Positions 50,900 to 59,253 of a DNA stretch of 64,000 nt are shown here, piece by piece. Every line of letters starts with the position of its first letter. Position 1 is the first letter of the stretch. The notes under the pieces are model-generated. The model saw only the letters and a program-made list of their open reading frames with translations, was not told the DNA's origin and made no database searches. The stretch is from JAAYZB01 sp937958685 (GTDB lineage Bacteria > Bacillota_I > Bacilli_A > Izemoplasmatales > Hujiaoplasmataceae): the NCBI GenBank assembly GCA_036824265.1, contig DAITAL010000001.1:1-64000 (forward strand). The letters are read 5' to 3'. The translations under genes were made by a program, and so were the position numbers.

Positions 50900-52282
50900 T
50901 CAGAATTCGCAGTTCTTGGGGGTTCTCGGGAACGGAATCACGTCGCGGATGTTGTCCACGCCCGTCAGATACATGACCATGCGCTCGAGTCCAAGTCCGA
51001 AGCCTGCGTGCGGCGCGCCGCCATAGCGGCGCAGATCGAGATACCACCAAAGTGGTGCGGCATCGATTTTCAATTCCCGCATGCGTTTTTCCAGAACATC
51101 GATCCGTTCTTCCCTTTGCGAGCCACCGATCAATTCACCGGCTCCGGGCACCAGAAGATCCATGGCAGCAACCGTTTCCAAGTCGTCGTTCAAGCGCATG
51201 TAGAACGCCTTGATGTCTTTTGGCCAGTCGATGACGAATACCGGCCCGTCGAAATGCCTGGTCAGGTATTTTTGATGCTCTGTCGCAAAATCGTCCGCGT
51301 ATGTCGGCGCGATCTCAAAGGGATGGCCGCTTTCGATCAGAATCCTTGCCGCCTCGCGATGGGTTACGGTATGAAACGCCGAGGAGAGGACCTTTGTCAA
51401 TTTCTGGTGCAGTCCCTTTTCCACGAAACCGTCGCAAAAAGCGATTTCTTCTTCACATTTGGACAATACTTCTCCGATGATGTGTTTGACCATCGCCTCG
51501 GCAATCATCATGTTCTGATGCAAATCGCAAAAGGCGATTTCCGGTTCGATCATCCAAAATTCCGATGCGTGTCTCTGGGTATTGGAGTTTTCGGCGCGGA
51601 ATGTCGGCCCAAAGGTGTAGACTTTGCGAAAAGCGAGCGCGAAGGCTTCGGCCTGGAGTTGGCCGGAAACGGTGAGGTTTGTCGCTTTGCCAAAGAAATC
51701 CTTGGTGTAGTCGATATCCTGCCCTTTGGTGAGTTTATCCAACGCGAGCGTTGTGACTTTGAACATTTCCCCGGCGCCTTCCGCATCCGAACCGGTGATG
51801 ATTGGAGCGTGCACATAAACATAGCCTTGATCCTGGAAAAAGTTATGAATCGCCTGGGAGACGACGGAGCGAACGCGAAACACCGCCTGAAAGAGGTTGG
51901 TCCGCACTCGCAGATGGGCGTTTTCCCGCAAGAATTCGCGTGAATGCCGCTTTGGTTGGATCGGGTAGTTTTCCGGACTGTCGCCAATCAGCGTGATCGC
52001 GTTGGCTTTGATCTCAAACGGCTGTTTCATATCCGGGGTCACAACGACGGTGCCGTTTACGGAAACGGCGGCGCCGACACGCAGTTTCTGGATATCCCGA
52101 AAGTTATCGATCCCGTTTTCCTCATACACCACCTGGACGCTATGAAAATAGGTGCCGTCATGAAGATCGATGAATCCAAACCCCTTCTGTGCGCGGTTGT
52201 TTCTGATCCATCCGGACAGAGCGACGGTTTGATCCTTGATTATTGCGTAGGTTCCGTAAAGTCTTCTTACAGTCGTTTCCAT
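50900..52282 (-). CDS. asnS: asparaginyl-tRNA synthetase
   Basis: Charges tRNA-Asn. The 460 residues have an N-terminal OB-fold anticodon domain and the class II core. Motif 2 is TFRAENSNTQRHASEFWMIE and motif 3 is GFGLGLERMVMYLTG. The Asn subclass is shown by overall alignment and by the C-terminal IRDVIPFPRTPKNCEF. The ATG at 52282 follows AAGGAG; the open frame upstream belongs to the T-box leader. Expression is probably controlled by uncharged tRNA-Asn through that leader. Confidence 0.97.
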   Translation of the reverse strand: METTVRRLYGTYAIIKDQTVALSGWIRNNRAQKGFGFIDLHDGTYFHSVQVVYEENGIDNFRDIQKLRVGAAVSVNGTVVVTPDMKQPFEIKANAITLIGDSPENYPIQPKRHSREFLRENAHLRVRTNLFQAVFRVRSVVSQAIHNFFQDQGYVYVHAPIITGSDAEGAGEMFKVTTLALDKLTKGQDIDYTKDFFGKATNLTVSGQLQAEAFALAFRKVYTFGPTFRAENSNTQRHASEFWMIEPEIAFCDLHQNMMIAEAMVKHIIGEVLSKCEEEIAFCDGFVEKGLHQKLTKVLSSAFHTVTHREAARILIESGHPFEIAPTYADDFATEHQKYLTRHFDGPVFVIDWPKDIKAFYMRLNDDLETVAAMDLLVPGAGELIGGSQREERIDVLEKRMRELKIDAAPLWWYLDLRRYGGAPHAGFGLGLERMVMYLTGVDNIRDVIPFPRTPKNCEF

Positions 52283-52525
52283 AATCGCTTTCTCCTTAAA
52301 AATAAATAAAATCGTCCCTTGACAAAGGACGAAAAATGTTCGTGGTGCCACCTTATTTCCGGCATGACCGGCCCTTGAAATCCTTAACGCGGATCGACGT
52401 CCAGTTCTACTCTGATTTCTTCTGGCTCTCCCGGGTGTTTTTCCGTGCGTGCGTTCCGTTAGGGCTTCCACCGTCCCCTAATCGCTGTTGCTGATGGCGC
52501 GCAGTACTCGTCCGTTCGCTGATTT
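52283..52525 (-). promoter_or_regulatory. T-box leader of asnS
   Basis: A leader of about 240 bases contains the T-box AAGGTGGCACCACG (52341-52354), the base-pairing partner of the tRNA acceptor end. The distal stem-loop TTAGGG...CCCTAA with GGTGGAAG matches stem I apical motifs. A terminator lies just before the ribosome site. An AAC triplet in CTAACGGAACGC is a candidate asparagine specifier, but I could not fold stem I fully. Mechanism from the T-box family: uncharged tRNA stabilises the antiterminator. Confidence 0.9.
52300..52333 (-). terminator. T-box terminator
   Basis: TCGTCC with GGACGA around CCTTGACAAA, then a T-rich stretch on the minus strand, immediately upstream of asnS. It competes with the T-box antiterminator. 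Confidence 0.8.
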
Positions 52526-52531
52526 ATCCAT

Positions 52532-52559
52532 ATTATACCACAAAATCCGGGCTTGTAAA
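52532..52559 (-). promoter_or_regulatory. asnS leader promoter
   Basis: TTTACA, 16 bases, TATAAT on the minus strand, with TGG before the -10. The predicted start is near 52525. Confidence 0.75.
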
Positions 52560-52576
52560 CCGCTCGGAACGATTTG

Positions 52577-52603
52577 AAACGAAACCGGCCGTTTTCGGCC
52601 GGT
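52577..52603 (-). terminator. prs terminator
   Basis: A perfect eight-base stem, ACCGGCCG and CGGCCGGT, with a TTTT loop. The T-run after it is weak on the minus strand (TTTCGTTT). Confidence 0.65.
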
Positions 52604-52610
52604 CGATAGA

Positions 52611-53561
52611 TCATTGGAAGAGTGTCGAAAGCGCTTGGTCGTCGATGATGTTGATGATGCCCTGGCCGATCAGTTCGGCGATCGACAACTGGACAAGTTT
52701 GGAAAAATGTTTCTCTTTGGAAAGTTCGACCGTGTCCGTGCAGACAACCTCGACCAAAGGTGCCTCCTCCAAGAGTTTAATGGCGTTTCCGGAGAGCAGA
52801 GGATGTGTGCAACAAGCGTAGATATCCTTGGCTCCCGCTTCTTTCAAGGCGTATGCCGCGGCGGACATCGAGCCGCCGGTATCGATCATGTCGTCGACGA
52901 GGATGCAGTTTTTGCCGCGAACCTTGCCGATGATGTTCATCACCTCGGCGACATTCGGTTCGGGGCGCGTCTTGTCGATGATCGCAATCGGTGCCACAAG
53001 CGCATCGGCGAGCGATCTGGCCCTGGCGACTCCGCCATGGTCAGGCGAGACGACGACGATATCGGTCAGGTTTTTCTGTTTCATGTATCTCGCGATGATC
53101 GGCAGGGAACGGAAATTGTCGATCGGGATGTTGAAGAAACCTTGGATCTGGGCGGCATGGAGATCCATGCAGATCACCCGCGTGGCGCCGCTGACCTGCA
53201 AGAGGTCGGCTACCAGTTTTGCCGAGATCGGTTGTCTGGCTTTGGCTTTCCGGTCCTGTCGAGAATAGCCGTAATAGGGGATCACGACGTTGATTTCCCT
53301 GGCGGAGGCCCGTTTGAGGGCATCCATCATGATCAGAAGTTCCATGATGTGTTCGTTGACGGGGTTGCAAGTCGATTGGATGACGAACACCTTGTGCCCC
53401 CTGACCGTTTCGGGAATGTTGATGTTGATCTCGCCGTCGGCGAAGTGAGTCACTTCGGAAACCGACAGGGGAATGCCGATGTAGTCTGCGATATCTTTGG
53501 CCAATTTCCTGTTCGAGCTCAATGCGAAAATCTTGACTTTTGAACCGTGAAAAACTGCCAT
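52611..53561 (-). CDS. prs: ribose-phosphate pyrophosphokinase (PRPP synthase)
   Basis: Makes PRPP from ribose-5-phosphate and ATP for nucleotide, histidine and tryptophan synthesis and for the hpt salvage reaction. The 316 residues match class I length. They contain YGYSRQDRKAKARQPISAK, MDLHAAQIQGFF and the PRPP loop CILVDDMIDTGGS. GGAGG lies eight bases before the ATG. It follows spoVG and ispE, as in Bacillus, but the usual glmU gene between spoVG and prs is missing. It has its own terminator. Confidence 0.98.
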   Translation of the reverse strand: MAVFHGSKVKIFALSSNRKLAKDIADYIGIPLSVSEVTHFADGEININIPETVRGHKVFVIQSTCNPVNEHIMELLIMMDALKRASAREINVVIPYYGYSRQDRKAKARQPISAKLVADLLQVSGATRVICMDLHAAQIQGFFNIPIDNFRSLPIIARYMKQKNLTDIVVVSPDHGGVARARSLADALVAPIAIIDKTRPEPNVAEVMNIIGKVRGKNCILVDDMIDTGGSMSAAAYALKEAGAKDIYACCTHPLLSGNAIKLLEEAPLVEVVCTDTVELSKEKHFSKLVQLSIAELIGQGIINIIDDQALSTLFQ

Positions 53562-53602
53562 TTATATCCTCCGACTTCATATTGGATATCATTGCCAGAC
53601 TT

Positions 53603-53608
53603 ATTATA
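53603..53608 (-). promoter_or_regulatory. -10 box of prs
   Basis: TATAAT on the minus strand lies 42 bases before the prs start; the -35 region overlaps the spoVG terminator tail. Confidence 0.4.
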
Positions 53609-53624
53609 CAACATTGGCGCCGAA

Positions 53625-53655
53625 TAAAAAAGTGCCAACTTCGCAAAGTTGGCAC
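53625..53655 (-). terminator. spoVG terminator
   Basis: A ten-base stem, GTGCCAACTT with AAGTTGGCAC, followed by six T and more on the minus strand, 20 bases after spoVG. Confidence 0.9.
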
Positions 53656-53674
53656 GGCGTCTTACAAAAGGAAT

Positions 53675-53944
53675 CTATTCAACTGGTAGTTCCGGAAGTT
53701 TAGCGAAAGCTTCCAAAACAGCTTTCTCGATCGCACTTCTGGTCTCGGTATTGATGGGATGAGCAACGTCCTTGAATTCACCGTTCGGCATCTTTCTGCT
53801 TGGCATCGCAACAAACAAACCGTTTTTCCCCTCAATGATCCTCAGTTCGTGAACAACGAAGCACTCGTCGATGGTGATGGCGGCAATTCCAACCAAGCGG
53901 TTATCTCCGTTTACCCTTTTTGCGCGGACTTCTGTTATCAACAT
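53675..53944 (-). CDS. spoVG: SpoVG RNA/DNA-binding regulator
   Basis: An 89-residue protein aligned along its whole length with SpoVG: MLITEVRAKRVNGDNRL, VHELRIIEGKNGLFVAMPSRK and FKDVAHPINTETR. SpoVG is a site-specific nucleic-acid-binding regulator kept in many non-sporulating Bacillota. GAGGTG precedes the ATG. It has its own extended -10 promoter (53965-53973) and terminator, in the order ispE-spoVG-prs. Confidence 0.96.
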   Translation of the reverse strand: MLITEVRAKRVNGDNRLVGIAAITIDECFVVHELRIIEGKNGLFVAMPSRKMPNGEFKDVAHPINTETRSAIEKAVLEAFAKLPELPVE

Positions 53945-53964
53945 ACTCCCACCTCTTTAGTTGA

Positions 53965-53973
53965 TTATATCAC
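53965..53973 (-). promoter_or_regulatory. spoVG extended -10 promoter
   Basis: The minus strand reads TGATATAAT about 22 bases before the spoVG start. Confidence 0.65.
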
Positions 53974-54009
53974 GCAAAAAATCGTTTTTCCATAGGGTTG
54001 CCGAATAAA

Positions 54010-54861
54010 TCACAAAAAATCATAGAGCCCGACGAAATATTTTTCGCCAAATTCAGCGATGAAATTGGTTACTCCCGCTTCGGTTTCGGGGATCATTTTG
54101 ACGAATGTCGACCCTGTTCCGGTCATCACCAGATTCGTCTTTCCCAAGCGTTCGGCCAACAGGTCCCTGGCGTTTTTGACATCTTCATAGTTGTCCGCCA
54201 CTAGTGGTTCGAAGGCGTTTGCGAGCAATGAGGCAAAGCTGGTTATGTTCTTGTCCGCAAGCGCCTGGAGAACGGGGGCGATATCCGTATTGGCAAATCC
54301 CGCCTTGTTCCCCAGATCAAAAACCGCTTGTGTGGACACATAAACCTTTGGATTGAAGAGCAGGATCTTCCAAGGTTTCCAATCGATGTCGAGTTTGGTG
54401 ATTTTTTCCCCGACGCCTTCGACAAGCGCTGGATGATCGACCAGACAATAAGGTATGTCAGCCCCGAACCGAAGGCCGATTTCAGCCATTTCCGACTCGT
54501 TGAGGTTGAGAGATAACAACTTGCTCATGCCTTTGATGATCGCGGCCGCATCCGCGGAGTTGCCGGCAAGCCCGGCGCCAAAGGGGATGTTCTTTTCAAT
54601 CGTGATCCGCACGCCCTCCTCCGGAGCATAGGCCCTTAGGATCTCTGAGGCGACATCGTGGACAACATTGTTCTGGTTTGACAGAAACAAATCGTTGGAC
54701 ACGATCAAAGCCAGGCCCGGAGTGGGTATTTTCTCGATCCGGATCGTATCGAACAAGTTGATTTTTGCGTTGATCATCTGCAAATCGTGGTAGCCGTCTT
54801 TCCGTTGGCTGAGGACGTTGATGAAGAGATTGACTTTGGCAAAGGCCTTCTCTTCGATCAT
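54010..54861 (-). CDS. ispE: 4-diphosphocytidyl-2-C-methyl-D-erythritol kinase
   Basis: The ATP-dependent kinase of the MEP pathway of isoprenoid synthesis. The 283 residues start KAFAKVNLFINVLSQRKDGYHDLQM, typical of IspE. The GHMP phosphate loop near residue 95 reads PFGAGLAGNSADAAA; the usual GGGLGGGSSDAA is degenerate, with an A and an N. VMTGTGSTFVKMI is the C-terminal motif 3. The ATG at 54861 follows TGGAGGTGA. It heads ispE-spoVG-prs. The degenerate loop still keeps the key glycines and serine. Confidence 0.92.
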   Translation of the reverse strand: MIEEKAFAKVNLFINVLSQRKDGYHDLQMINAKINLFDTIRIEKIPTPGLALIVSNDLFLSNQNNVVHDVASEILRAYAPEEGVRITIEKNIPFGAGLAGNSADAAAIIKGMSKLLSLNLNESEMAEIGLRFGADIPYCLVDHPALVEGVGEKITKLDIDWKPWKILLFNPKVYVSTQAVFDLGNKAGFANTDIAPVLQALADKNITSFASLLANAFEPLVADNYEDVKNARDLLAERLGKTNLVMTGTGSTFVKMIPETEAGVTNFIAEFGEKYFVGLYDFL

Positions 54862-54907
54862 GCTGGTCACCTCCAAAACGAATGTTGTGATCGTTTGTCT
54901 TGTCTTG

Positions 54908-54916
54908 ATTGTAGCA
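54908..54916 (-). promoter_or_regulatory. ispE extended -10 promoter
   Basis: TGCTACAAT on the minus strand, a -10 with one mismatch and the TGn extension. It lies just downstream of the glxK terminator. Confidence 0.45.
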
Positions 54917-54930
54917 CATAGTGTCCCAAG

Positions 54931-54954
54931 AAAAAACCGCAAGCGCGGTTTTTG
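54931..54954 (-). terminator. glycerate kinase terminator
   Basis: An eight-base stem, AAAACCGC with GCGGTTTT, around AAGC; minus-strand T-run TTTTTT. It starts 33 bases past the glxK stop. Confidence 0.85.
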
Positions 54955-54986
54955 GTTGACAAACGATAATCAATGATTCAAGCGAA

Positions 54987-56090
54987 TCAACCCAAAATGA
55001 GGCCAACACATTCTTGAAGTCGCGCCTTCAAAGCCGTGACATCACGGATTGCGGGTGTCTTTGGCAGAAATAACGAACAACATTCAACCCCGTGTTCTCC
55101 GGCAAGGCGCAACCCTTCCAGAGTTACTGTCGCCGAGAGTGAAACAAGGCGCGTGCGGCTTTCCCGGAGTCGGTCGATCAGGCCGGAGAGGACCTTCCCG
55201 TCAAAGCTTTGTTCATCCAGACGTCCCTCCCCGGTGATCACCAGATCGGCGTCTCGGATGTGTTGTGCAAAGCCAAGGCCATCGAGGATCGCCTCGATTC
55301 CGGATTTGATCGTGACGTTCGGCAACAAAGAGAATCCGGCAGGGATGCCGCCGGCCGCACCCATCCCCGCTTGATCGGTGTCGACACCCGCTGAGTGAAG
55401 CAACTTCTGGAATGACCCCATGTTGCCTTCCAAGATTTCGATGTCTTTGGCTGAGGCGCCTTTTTGCGCCGCGAACACTCTTGATGCGCCTTTGGGCCCG
55501 GTCAGGGGGTTGAGAACATCGGTATAAAGGAGCAACTCCACATCATGTAAAAGCGTTCTTGCCTTGTCCAATAGGATTGTGCGGACGTTGCCGAGCGTTC
55601 CGCCTGTAGGGATAAACGCTTCTTCAAGGTTGTTTAAAAAGTCCACTCCCAGCTCGGACAGCGCGCCGCAGCCAGCATCGTTGGTCGCCGATCCGCCCAG
55701 ACCGATGGCGATCGTTTTGACGCCCCGCTCGACAAGCGCGCGGATATCGATTCCCAAGCCACGGGAAGTGGCCTGCAAGATGTCGTGATCGGCATCAACC
55801 TGCGGCAATCCGCAGCTGGAGGCGCACTCCAGAACACCAAACTCATTACCCAGAAGCAACGCCTTGCTTTGAAGCGGTTTGGCAGTGGCGCTTAGGGAGT
55901 CGATCGTGATCGATACGCCTTTGTGCAGGTGATTCCAGGTTTCGCCAAAGCCTTCACCACCATCAGAAAGCGGCATTGTCGTCACCGCGATCCCCGCGTC
56001 GATCGCCCGGATCGCCTCTGTGATCCATAAGGCGATCTCGGAAGCGCTGTATGTGCCCTTGAAGGAATCGGGACAGACGACGACTTTCAT
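54987..56090 (-). CDS. glxK: glycerate kinase (GlxK/GarK family)
   Basis: Phosphorylates glycerate to 2- or 3-phosphoglycerate. The 367 residues match the family from MKVVVCPDSFKGTYSA to the C-terminal TALKARLQECVGLILG. Landmarks are the SDGGEGF motif (42-48), IGLGGSATNDAGCG and the conserved GAAGGIPAGF. It overlaps the C69 peptidase gene upstream by four bases (ATGA), so the two are translationally coupled. The source of glycerate is not evident in this window. Confidence 0.94.
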   Translation of the reverse strand: MKVVVCPDSFKGTYSASEIALWITEAIRAIDAGIAVTTMPLSDGGEGFGETWNHLHKGVSITIDSLSATAKPLQSKALLLGNEFGVLECASSCGLPQVDADHDILQATSRGLGIDIRALVERGVKTIAIGLGGSATNDAGCGALSELGVDFLNNLEEAFIPTGGTLGNVRTILLDKARTLLHDVELLLYTDVLNPLTGPKGASRVFAAQKGASAKDIEILEGNMGSFQKLLHSAGVDTDQAGMGAAGGIPAGFSLLPNVTIKSGIEAILDGLGFAQHIRDADLVITGEGRLDEQSFDGKVLSGLIDRLRESRTRLVSLSATVTLEGLRLAGEHGVECCSLFLPKTPAIRDVTALKARLQECVGLILG

Positions 56091-57352
56091 TTGCCGCTCC
56101 TTGCGGCAAGTTCCCGGGAGAACACGTTCGCATCGAGTTTTTTGTTCTTATTGCGCCAGAGTTTGGGTTGGGAAAGCCCGGTGATGGAGGTGGCGATTTG
56201 CATATATGGTTTTAAAAATCTTTCCTCGATCTCCAGGCAGTTTGCAACCAGGTTTTCACGATCCTCTTTCGCCCTTGATGCGTGAAATCCTTCCCCTAGT
56301 TTGTCGATTTCGGCTTGTGCCTGATGCAAGCGCAGGCGATAGTCTTTGAGATCGATTCGGCCCGCATACAAACAGCGGCGGATCTTTTCCTGGCGCAGCC
56401 AATATCCATAAGCGGAAGTTTCATCATCAAAGACGATCCCGGTATGGGCGTCAAGAAACGCCGGTTTGAACAATGACAGACAAGGCGTTGAGGCCGATGT
56501 GAGCATCAGACTCATTTCGCCGCCTTCAACTTTCACCACCATGCTGGCGGTGGTATGGTCGCCAAGAACGCTCCGGTGCATGCAAAGGCTACGCAAGGAC
56601 CCTTTGGTGAACAAGGTGTTCTCATCATCGGGATGATGAGACTGCATCAGTTGGCGCAAGCCGAAGAAATCGTCTTTCTCAAGCAAAGCAAGCCCGTTTT
56701 CGCCAAAGCGACGACGGGAGAGCGAACAGGAAAAATGTGTGAACAGCGGTTCGACATTGTGGCGGTAGAAGTCTTTTTTGACGTCCTGGCTGCCTTGAGT
56801 GGCCTCGGTGCGGATCGACAAGCGATTGGAGATGTTGCCATAATCCGCGATCGGTTTGGCAACCCATGCCTTGCCTGCGGTTTCCAAAATCCAGGCTTCG
56901 TTGCGATCGGCAATCAGATATGAGTTGTCGTAGTAAAAAGGTTTGTCAAAACCGCAGTTGCCGCCCTGTCCGTAAATGGATAGCAATTCAGTGATGATCT
57001 CGACACCTTTTCTGGCGTTCTCTGCGCGTTCCAAGACCAATCGCACATAATCCATGCCGATCAGCGATGGCTTTTTTTTGTTTTTGGCGCGGGTGAAGAC
57101 CGCTTCATTGCCGATTGTGACACCTTGGTCATTCACGCCCATTTCCGCTCCCCAGGTCCATGATGGCCGGACGATGATACAGCCGTATGTTTGCTTCACT
57201 TGGGGAATCGAGATGTAAGTACACGCCAAAGATTCATCCTGCCACAAGGCGGCGGGAATGAATAGCGAGAGGTTGGGTTCGTTGGGGCTGCGATCGCTGT
57301 TCTTGGCAAACAAATAACCGGTATCCGTCTTTTTATAAAGCGTGTCACACAT
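56087..57352 (-). CDS. C69/U34-family dipeptidase-like protein (Ntn hydrolase)
   Basis: The 421 residues begin MCDTLYKKTDTGYLFAKNSDR. The cysteine at position 2 becomes the N-terminal nucleophile after methionine removal, as in C69 dipeptidases and secernins. The WGAEMGVNDQGVTIGNEAVF segment is also conserved. No signal peptide, so cytoplasmic. Likely splits dipeptides. It shares a transcript with glycerate kinase, whose start overlaps its stop. No promoter was recognised. Substrate range unknown. Confidence 0.85.
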   Translation of the reverse strand: MCDTLYKKTDTGYLFAKNSDRSPNEPNLSLFIPAALWQDESLACTYISIPQVKQTYGCIIVRPSWTWGAEMGVNDQGVTIGNEAVFTRAKNKKKPSLIGMDYVRLVLERAENARKGVEIITELLSIYGQGGNCGFDKPFYYDNSYLIADRNEAWILETAGKAWVAKPIADYGNISNRLSIRTEATQGSQDVKKDFYRHNVEPLFTHFSCSLSRRRFGENGLALLEKDDFFGLRQLMQSHHPDDENTLFTKGSLRSLCMHRSVLGDHTTASMVVKVEGGEMSLMLTSASTPCLSLFKPAFLDAHTGIVFDDETSAYGYWLRQEKIRRCLYAGRIDLKDYRLRLHQAQAEIDKLGEGFHASRAKEDRENLVANCLEIEERFLKPYMQIATSITGLSQPKLWRNKNKKLDANVFSRELAARSGK

Positions 57353-57446
57353 GTTATCACTTCGCCTTCCTTCATCAGTCTAGCGCCAAGCGGTCCCGCT
57401 TGTCAAGTGTCTGCGTCATTATGAACTTTGTCTTCGTCATAACCGA

Positions 57447-57494
57447 AAACGCCCACATCGTTGCTGTTTTACGAGAAAGGCGCGGGCGTTCTGG
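57447..57494 (-). terminator. possible terminator of the YolD gene
   Basis: AACGCCC and GGGCGTT pair across a long loop downstream of the YolD-like stop codon, ending in TTTTC on the minus strand. The large loop makes this uncertain. Confidence 0.45.
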
Positions 57495-57501
57495 TGTTGT
57501 T

Positions 57502-57831
57502 TTAGGAAAGGCGGATGTCGACGATATCCTCCGCCCGGAACTTTTCCAATGTCGACAGGACGATCTGCCGGTTCTGGTAGTCGACCCGTTTGATGTTGCC
57601 GAAGGTGTAGCGGATGTATCCGTCCGCATAATACCTGATTTCCACGTCCTTTGCCTCGTGGACCGCGACAGCCAGTTTCTGGTTGAGTTCCTCATAGGCG
57701 TCGTCACTCAAAATCGGCTTTTCTTTCTTGCCGAGACGGTATTTCATGTCCGTAAGCATCGAATGGTAGCCGACAAGCGCGTCAAAGGCGTTCCATTTGA
57801 TGATGCCCCGGTCGACATAGGTTCTAGGCAT
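57502..57831 (-). CDS. YolD-like protein
   Basis: The 109 residues match the YolD family (start MPRTYVDRGIIKWNAFDAL, later KPILSDDAYEELNQKL and VEIRYYADGYIRYTFGNI). YolD genes are regularly paired with Y-family polymerases in Bacillota (uvrX-yolD) and probably assist their function in translesion synthesis. The start overlaps the end of the polymerase gene by eight bases. The ribosome site lies inside the polymerase gene (GGTGG). Confidence 0.85.
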   Translation of the reverse strand: MPRTYVDRGIIKWNAFDALVGYHSMLTDMKYRLGKKEKPILSDDAYEELNQKLAVAVHEAKDVEIRYYADGYIRYTFGNIKRVDYQNRQIVLSTLEKFRAEDIVDIRLS

Positions 57832-59089
57832 GGTGGCCACCGATCGTTTCGTTGCGCGCCTTGGCTGTCGATGCTTCCAGTTCTGAGGAACTCCGGTTGA
57901 CGCTGTTTTTGCCAAATCTGATCTTGATCTCATCCATCGCCGCGAAGATCTGTTGTTCCTTGACGACTTTTTCCACATCTTCGAACAAGCTGAATTGATA
58001 GTCGTTCTTGTCGGTGAACCCGGCCACGGCGACATGGATGCGCCGGATCGGCTCGTTTTCGTAATGCTTGTCGAATAGTTTCAGGCAGGCCTGGTAAATC
58101 GTCGATTCGCTCGCTGAAGGCTGTTCAAGTTTGATTTGTCTGGCAAAACCGCCGCCTGTGTCTTTGCTGTAGGCGACGCCGAAATGGACGGTGTTCGCCA
58201 ACTTGCGACTGATGCGCAGTCTCCTGACGACATCATCGACCATCTCGAGCATGATCTGGAAGATGTCGGGTTTGAAATAATCCCGAAACAGCACCTGACT
58301 GGTTCCGTAACTTTTGTGTACCGGCCGGATCTTCAGTTTATCCTGGATCAGGCTCATGTCGATGCCGTGGGTGTGATAATACAGTTCCTCCCCCAACACA
58401 CCGAATTTTCGTTTCAGTTTGGCAACATCGGCATTGGCGATGTCGCCAATCTTGTGAAAGCCCATCTTGTTCAGATGCGCCTCCATGTTTTTGCCGATGC
58501 CCCACATCTTGCAAAGCGGCGATACCGGCCAAAGCCGTGCGGGAATATCCTCATAATCCCATTTGGCGATGTAGTCCTTGGCGCTTTTCGATTCGATGTC
58601 GAGCGCCAGTTTTGCCATCAGCATGTTCGGGCCGATGCCGCAACTGGAATAGACCTTGGTCTCCCGGTAGATCTCGTCCATGATCATCTTGGCGATTTCA
58701 TAATCCGTTTTCCTGTAATAATCAAGATACTCCGTCAAATCAAGGAACACTTCGTCAACGGAATAGACGTACATGTCTTCCTCAGAGACGTAGCGCAGAT
58801 AGATTTCGACGACCTTGGCGGAATATTCGAGATATTTTTCCATCCGCGGTTTCTGAAACATGATCTTCATATTCTTGGGAAGTTCAAAAATCCGCAGGCG
58901 ATTCGGTATGCCGAGGCTTTTAAGGTAAGGCGAGACGGCGAGCACGATCGCGCCGCTGCCGTGTGAGCGGTCGGCGACGACGAGTGGCGTCTTGAACGGA
59001 TCCAAGCCTAAAAGACTGCATTCGACCGAGGCGAAAAAACTCTTGAGATCGATGCAGATGATGTGCTTGTGAAGTCTGTATTCGTCCAA
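57824..59089 (-). CDS. Y-family DNA polymerase (UvrX/DinB-like)
   Basis: A translesion polymerase of 421 residues. The catalytic acidic residues are D14 (CIDLKSFFAS) and D112/E113 (YSVDEVFLDL). The helix-hairpin-helix MWGIGKNMEAHLNKMG is present. QFSLF (365-369) near the C-terminus fits the sliding-clamp-binding motif. The frame starts with TTG at 59089, 11 bases after AAGGAG; no good in-frame ATG exists there, although an out-of-frame ATG stands ten bases upstream. No LexA box was seen. It is coupled to the YolD gene downstream. Confidence 0.93.
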   Translation of the reverse strand: MDEYRLHKHIICIDLKSFFASVECSLLGLDPFKTPLVVADRSHGSGAIVLAVSPYLKSLGIPNRLRIFELPKNMKIMFQKPRMEKYLEYSAKVVEIYLRYVSEEDMYVYSVDEVFLDLTEYLDYYRKTDYEIAKMIMDEIYRETKVYSSCGIGPNMLMAKLALDIESKSAKDYIAKWDYEDIPARLWPVSPLCKMWGIGKNMEAHLNKMGFHKIGDIANADVAKLKRKFGVLGEELYYHTHGIDMSLIQDKLKIRPVHKSYGTSQVLFRDYFKPDIFQIMLEMVDDVVRRLRISRKLANTVHFGVAYSKDTGGGFARQIKLEQPSASESTIYQACLKLFDKHYENEPIRRIHVAVAGFTDKNDYQFSLFEDVEKVVKEQQIFAAMDEIKIRFGKNSVNRSSSELEASTAKARNETIGGHHA

Positions 59090-59113
59090 GATCCATCGCT
59101 CTCCTTTGCTTAA

Positions 59114-59119
59114 ATTATA
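59114..59119 (-). promoter_or_regulatory. -10 box of the polymerase-YolD unit
   Basis: TATAAT on the minus strand about 25 bases upstream of the TTG start. The -35 region (TTTCTT at 17 bases) is weak. Confidence 0.5.
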
Positions 59120-59211
59120 TCTTTTTTACAGAGTAAAAGAAACTCTTATAACATGGTTTTTTGGTGAAAATGCTATCATAAAGAGCGTGACTACATTATT
59201 CCTTATGTAAA

Positions 59212-59240
59212 TAAAAATCGAGCCGTTTTGGCTCAATATT
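59212..59240 (-). terminator. pspC terminator
   Basis: A stem GAGCC and GGCTC around a GTTTT loop, followed by TTTTTAT on the minus strand, 14 bases past the pspC stop. It ends the purine unit. Confidence 0.75.
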
Positions 59241-59253
59241 TTGATCATGATGT

